NCBI RefSeq assembly: GCF_023821985.2
Contig: NZ_CP098805.1
Coordinates: 5,261,001-5,325,000, forward strand
DNA length: 64,000 bases
Direction: 5' to 3'
Source of the DNA: Dyadobacter chenhuakuii
GTDB lineage: Bacteria > Bacteroidota > Bacteroidia > Cytophagales > Spirosomataceae
The position numbers and the translations under genes were made by a program. Position 1 is the stretch's first letter; each line of letters opens with the position of its first letter. Under the pieces are notes generated by a model. The model was given only the letters and a program-made list of their open reading frames with translations, searched no databases and was not told the DNA's origin. Shown here in pieces: positions 62,488 to 64,000 of the stretch.

Positions 62488-63060
62488 ATGCCACATATAC
62501 CATTGCCGGAACATTTGCCGGGAATAACAGGTCTGCTCGAATACAATAAGGAAACCGCCGCGCCGATCCGTGCGCTAACGCAATTCCTTTTGCGCGGTGA
62601 ATCCACATTAACACCCGGAGAAAGGGAGCTGATCGCGACCATCGTCTCGCACAACAATGCATGCAAGTTTTGCACTGCTGCACACACTGCCGCCGCTGAT
62701 CTGCTGATCGGCAACACCGAAACCTGCGAAATCATGAAGCAGGACATTGACGCTGCGCCGGTAAGCGACAAAATGAAAGCACTATTAAAAATCGCCAGAC
62801 AAGTGCAGATAAGCGGGAAGGCCGTAACGCCCGAAGCCATTGCAGCTGCGAAAGACAACAGTGCTACGGATCTCGAAATCCACGACACCGTGCTCATTGC
62901 CGCCTTGTTTTGCCTGTACAACCGCTATGTAGACGGAATGGCCACAATAGCGCCATCCAATCCTGATTTTTACCAAGGCCTCGGCCAGCGGCTGGTCGAC
63001 CATGGCTATAACCGGCTGGCCAATGGATACGATCATTTGAAACAACAACAACCCTCTTAA
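62488..63060 (+). CDS. carboxymuconolactone decarboxylase / AhpD-like peroxidase-related protein, copy 2
   Basis: 190 aa paralogue of the preceding gene, with C59-x-x-C62 and His66 (CKFCTAAHTAAA), LRGESTLTPGERELIATIVSHNN and EIHDTVLIAALFCLYNRYVDGMATIAP. Catalytic Cys and His kept in both copies. The C-terminus (GYNRLANGYDHLKQQQPS) is longer than in copy 1. The TonB receptor starts 13 nt after the stop, so translation is probably linked. Confidence 0.9.
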   Translation: MPHIPLPEHLPGITGLLEYNKETAAPIRALTQFLLRGESTLTPGERELIATIVSHNNACKFCTAAHTAAADLLIGNTETCEIMKQDIDAAPVSDKMKALLKIARQVQISGKAVTPEAIAAAKDNSATDLEIHDTVLIAALFCLYNRYVDGMATIAPSNPDFYQGLGQRLVDHGYNRLANGYDHLKQQQPS

Positions 63061-63073
63061 ATCTGACTCCTCT

Positions 63074-64000
63074 ATGAAAAGAACTTTACTTTTGATGTTT
63101 TCAATCCTCTGCGTTTTGTTCATGCAAAATGCAAAGGCACAATCCACGCAGCTTTCGGGGCGCATTACGGATAACGGCACCCAAAAGCCACTTTCAGGCG
63201 TTTCTGTGTCGGTTAAGGGGAAAAATACAGGTGCTATCACGAACGGTGACGGCCTGTTTGAATTAAAAACCAATGTGCCTGCCACGCTGGTGATTTCGCT
63301 GATCGGTTATGCGCGTCAGGAAGTGGAAGTTGCTTCTGCGCAGGCTATTAATGTGAATCTTGTTCCGGCTGCGGAAGAGCTTAACCAGGTTGTGGTTTCG
63401 GCCTCACGGGTGGAAGAGAGCATATTACGTTCGCCGGTGAGCATTGAAAAAATGGACTCCCGAGCGGTGCAGCAAACACCTTCCGCCAATTATTTTGACG
63501 GGCTGGTCAATATGAAATCACTGGATATGGTTACCAGCAGCCTTACTTACAAGCAGATTAATACACGTGGATTCAACTCAACGGGTAACAGCCGTTTCCT
63601 GCAACTGGTGGATGGCGTTGATAACCAGCCTTCCGGACTTGGTTTTGCGATGGGAAATCTTTTTGGCCCGCATGACATCGATGTGGAAAGCGCAGAGCTG
63701 ATTCCAGGCGCGGCATCCGCGTTGTATGGCCCTATTGCTTTTAACGGCATGCTCAATACACGCACCAAAAATCCATATGAATATCAGGGACTGAGCGCAC
63801 AGACAAAATTCGGCGTCAACCACATTGGCGACGGAACGGGCATGGGAGCGAAACCCATGTATGACCTGGCCGTTCGTTATGCCAAAGCATTTAACAACAA
63901 GTTTGCCTTCAAAGCTGCTGCTTCCTACCTGAAAGGAACCGACTGGTATGCAAATGATTACACCGACATTGACCCGAACACACCAGCAGCAAACCGAGGC
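63074..64000 (+). CDS. TonB-dependent receptor, 3' end beyond the window
   Basis: The first 309 codons are visible. ATG at 63074 with a signal peptide (MKRTLLLMFSILCVLFMQNAKAQ), CarboxypepD_reg-like domain (LSGRITDNGTQKPLSGVSVSVKGKNTG), TonB-box-like ELNQVVVSASR, and plug (INTRGFNSTGNSRFLQLVDGVDNQPSGLGF, DVESAELIPGAASALYGPIAFNG), then the first barrel strands. It follows the two AhpD-like genes by 13 nt, so the importer and the redox proteins are likely made together. The cargo is unknown. Confidence 0.93.
   Translation, partial: MKRTLLLMFSILCVLFMQNAKAQSTQLSGRITDNGTQKPLSGVSVSVKGKNTGAITNGDGLFELKTNVPATLVISLIGYARQEVEVASAQAINVNLVPAAEELNQVVVSASRVEESILRSPVSIEKMDSRAVQQTPSANYFDGLVNMKSLDMVTSSLTYKQINTRGFNSTGNSRFLQLVDGVDNQPSGLGFAMGNLFGPHDIDVESAELIPGAASALYGPIAFNGMLNTRTKNPYEYQGLSAQTKFGVNHIGDGTGMGAKPMYDLAVRYAKAFNNKFAFKAAASYLKGTDWYANDYTDIDPNTPAANRG

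Noticed and set aside
1-64000. Search for tRNA, rRNA, transposase, integrase and CRISPR arrays
   Set aside because: Nothing convincing seen. The window looks like stable chromosome with duplicated envelope genes rather than a mobile island.

Overview
The window reads as chromosomal DNA of a member of the Bacteroidota, most likely order Cytophagales. A Dyadobacter-like Spirosomaceae is my guess, but no rRNA or other marker is present to prove it. Evidence: a SusC/SusD pair, TonB receptors with N-terminal carboxypeptidase-like domains, a DUF4249 partner lipoprotein, a type IX secretion (T9SS) sorting domain, CRTAC1-type FG-GAP lipoproteins, few Shine-Dalgarno sites, and several matches to the Bacteroidota promoter (TTTG, 19-21 nt, TAnnTTTG). 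I see no tRNA, rRNA, CRISPR array, insertion sequence or prophage.

Layout. 1-7.8 kb: an edge-truncated SF1 helicase, a DUF5686 outer-membrane protein and a large FAD/Fe-S D-2-hydroxyacid dehydrogenase. 8.2-20.2 kb: susC, susD, a small lipoprotein and two tandem giant FG-GAP/ASPIC lipoproteins, a surface uptake or binding region with no obvious degradative enzyme. 20.2-26.5 kb: a minus-strand operon of GH31 glycosidase (T9SS-exported), DUF4249 lipoprotein and TonB receptor. 26.7-34.8 kb: a beta-barrel protein with a palindrome at its start, a divergent-type SDR, purH, a perfect 35-bp hairpin repeat, an HExxH protein, an SGLT-type symporter, a cyclophilin and a lytic transglycosylase.

35.3-39.2 kb: a molybdenum cofactor operon, moeA-moaD-moaE-moaCB(fusion)-moaA, followed tail-to-tail by a ParE/RelE-type toxin-antitoxin pair. 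40-51 kb: secreted and envelope proteins, and two paralogous PVC-type 'membrane-bound dehydrogenase' proteins. One carries a C-terminal haem c domain and the other does not. They are separated by an AT-rich two-gene cassette, and a Tat-exported sugar isomerase-like protein follows. 51-64 kb: a small CBM48-like protein, a metal- or siderophore-type TonB receptor with a candidate metalloregulator operator, DoxX, an aldo/keto reductase, an M23 peptidase, a Tat-exported class V aminotransferase, a YgiB/YgiC-like pair (lipoprotein plus glutathionylspermidine-synthase fold), a classical SDR, and two AhpD-like proteins leading into a TonB receptor cut by the window end.

Most of the window concerns the cell envelope: import through TonB receptors, surface lipoproteins, exported hydrolases and periplasmic redox proteins. 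The clear cytoplasmic pathways are Moco synthesis and purine synthesis (purH). The items I would follow up first are the GH31 enzyme whose nucleophile Asp reads as Glu, the haem-less PVC paralogue with the inserted cassette, the paired FG-GAP lipoproteins beside SusCD, and several strong palindromes at promoters.
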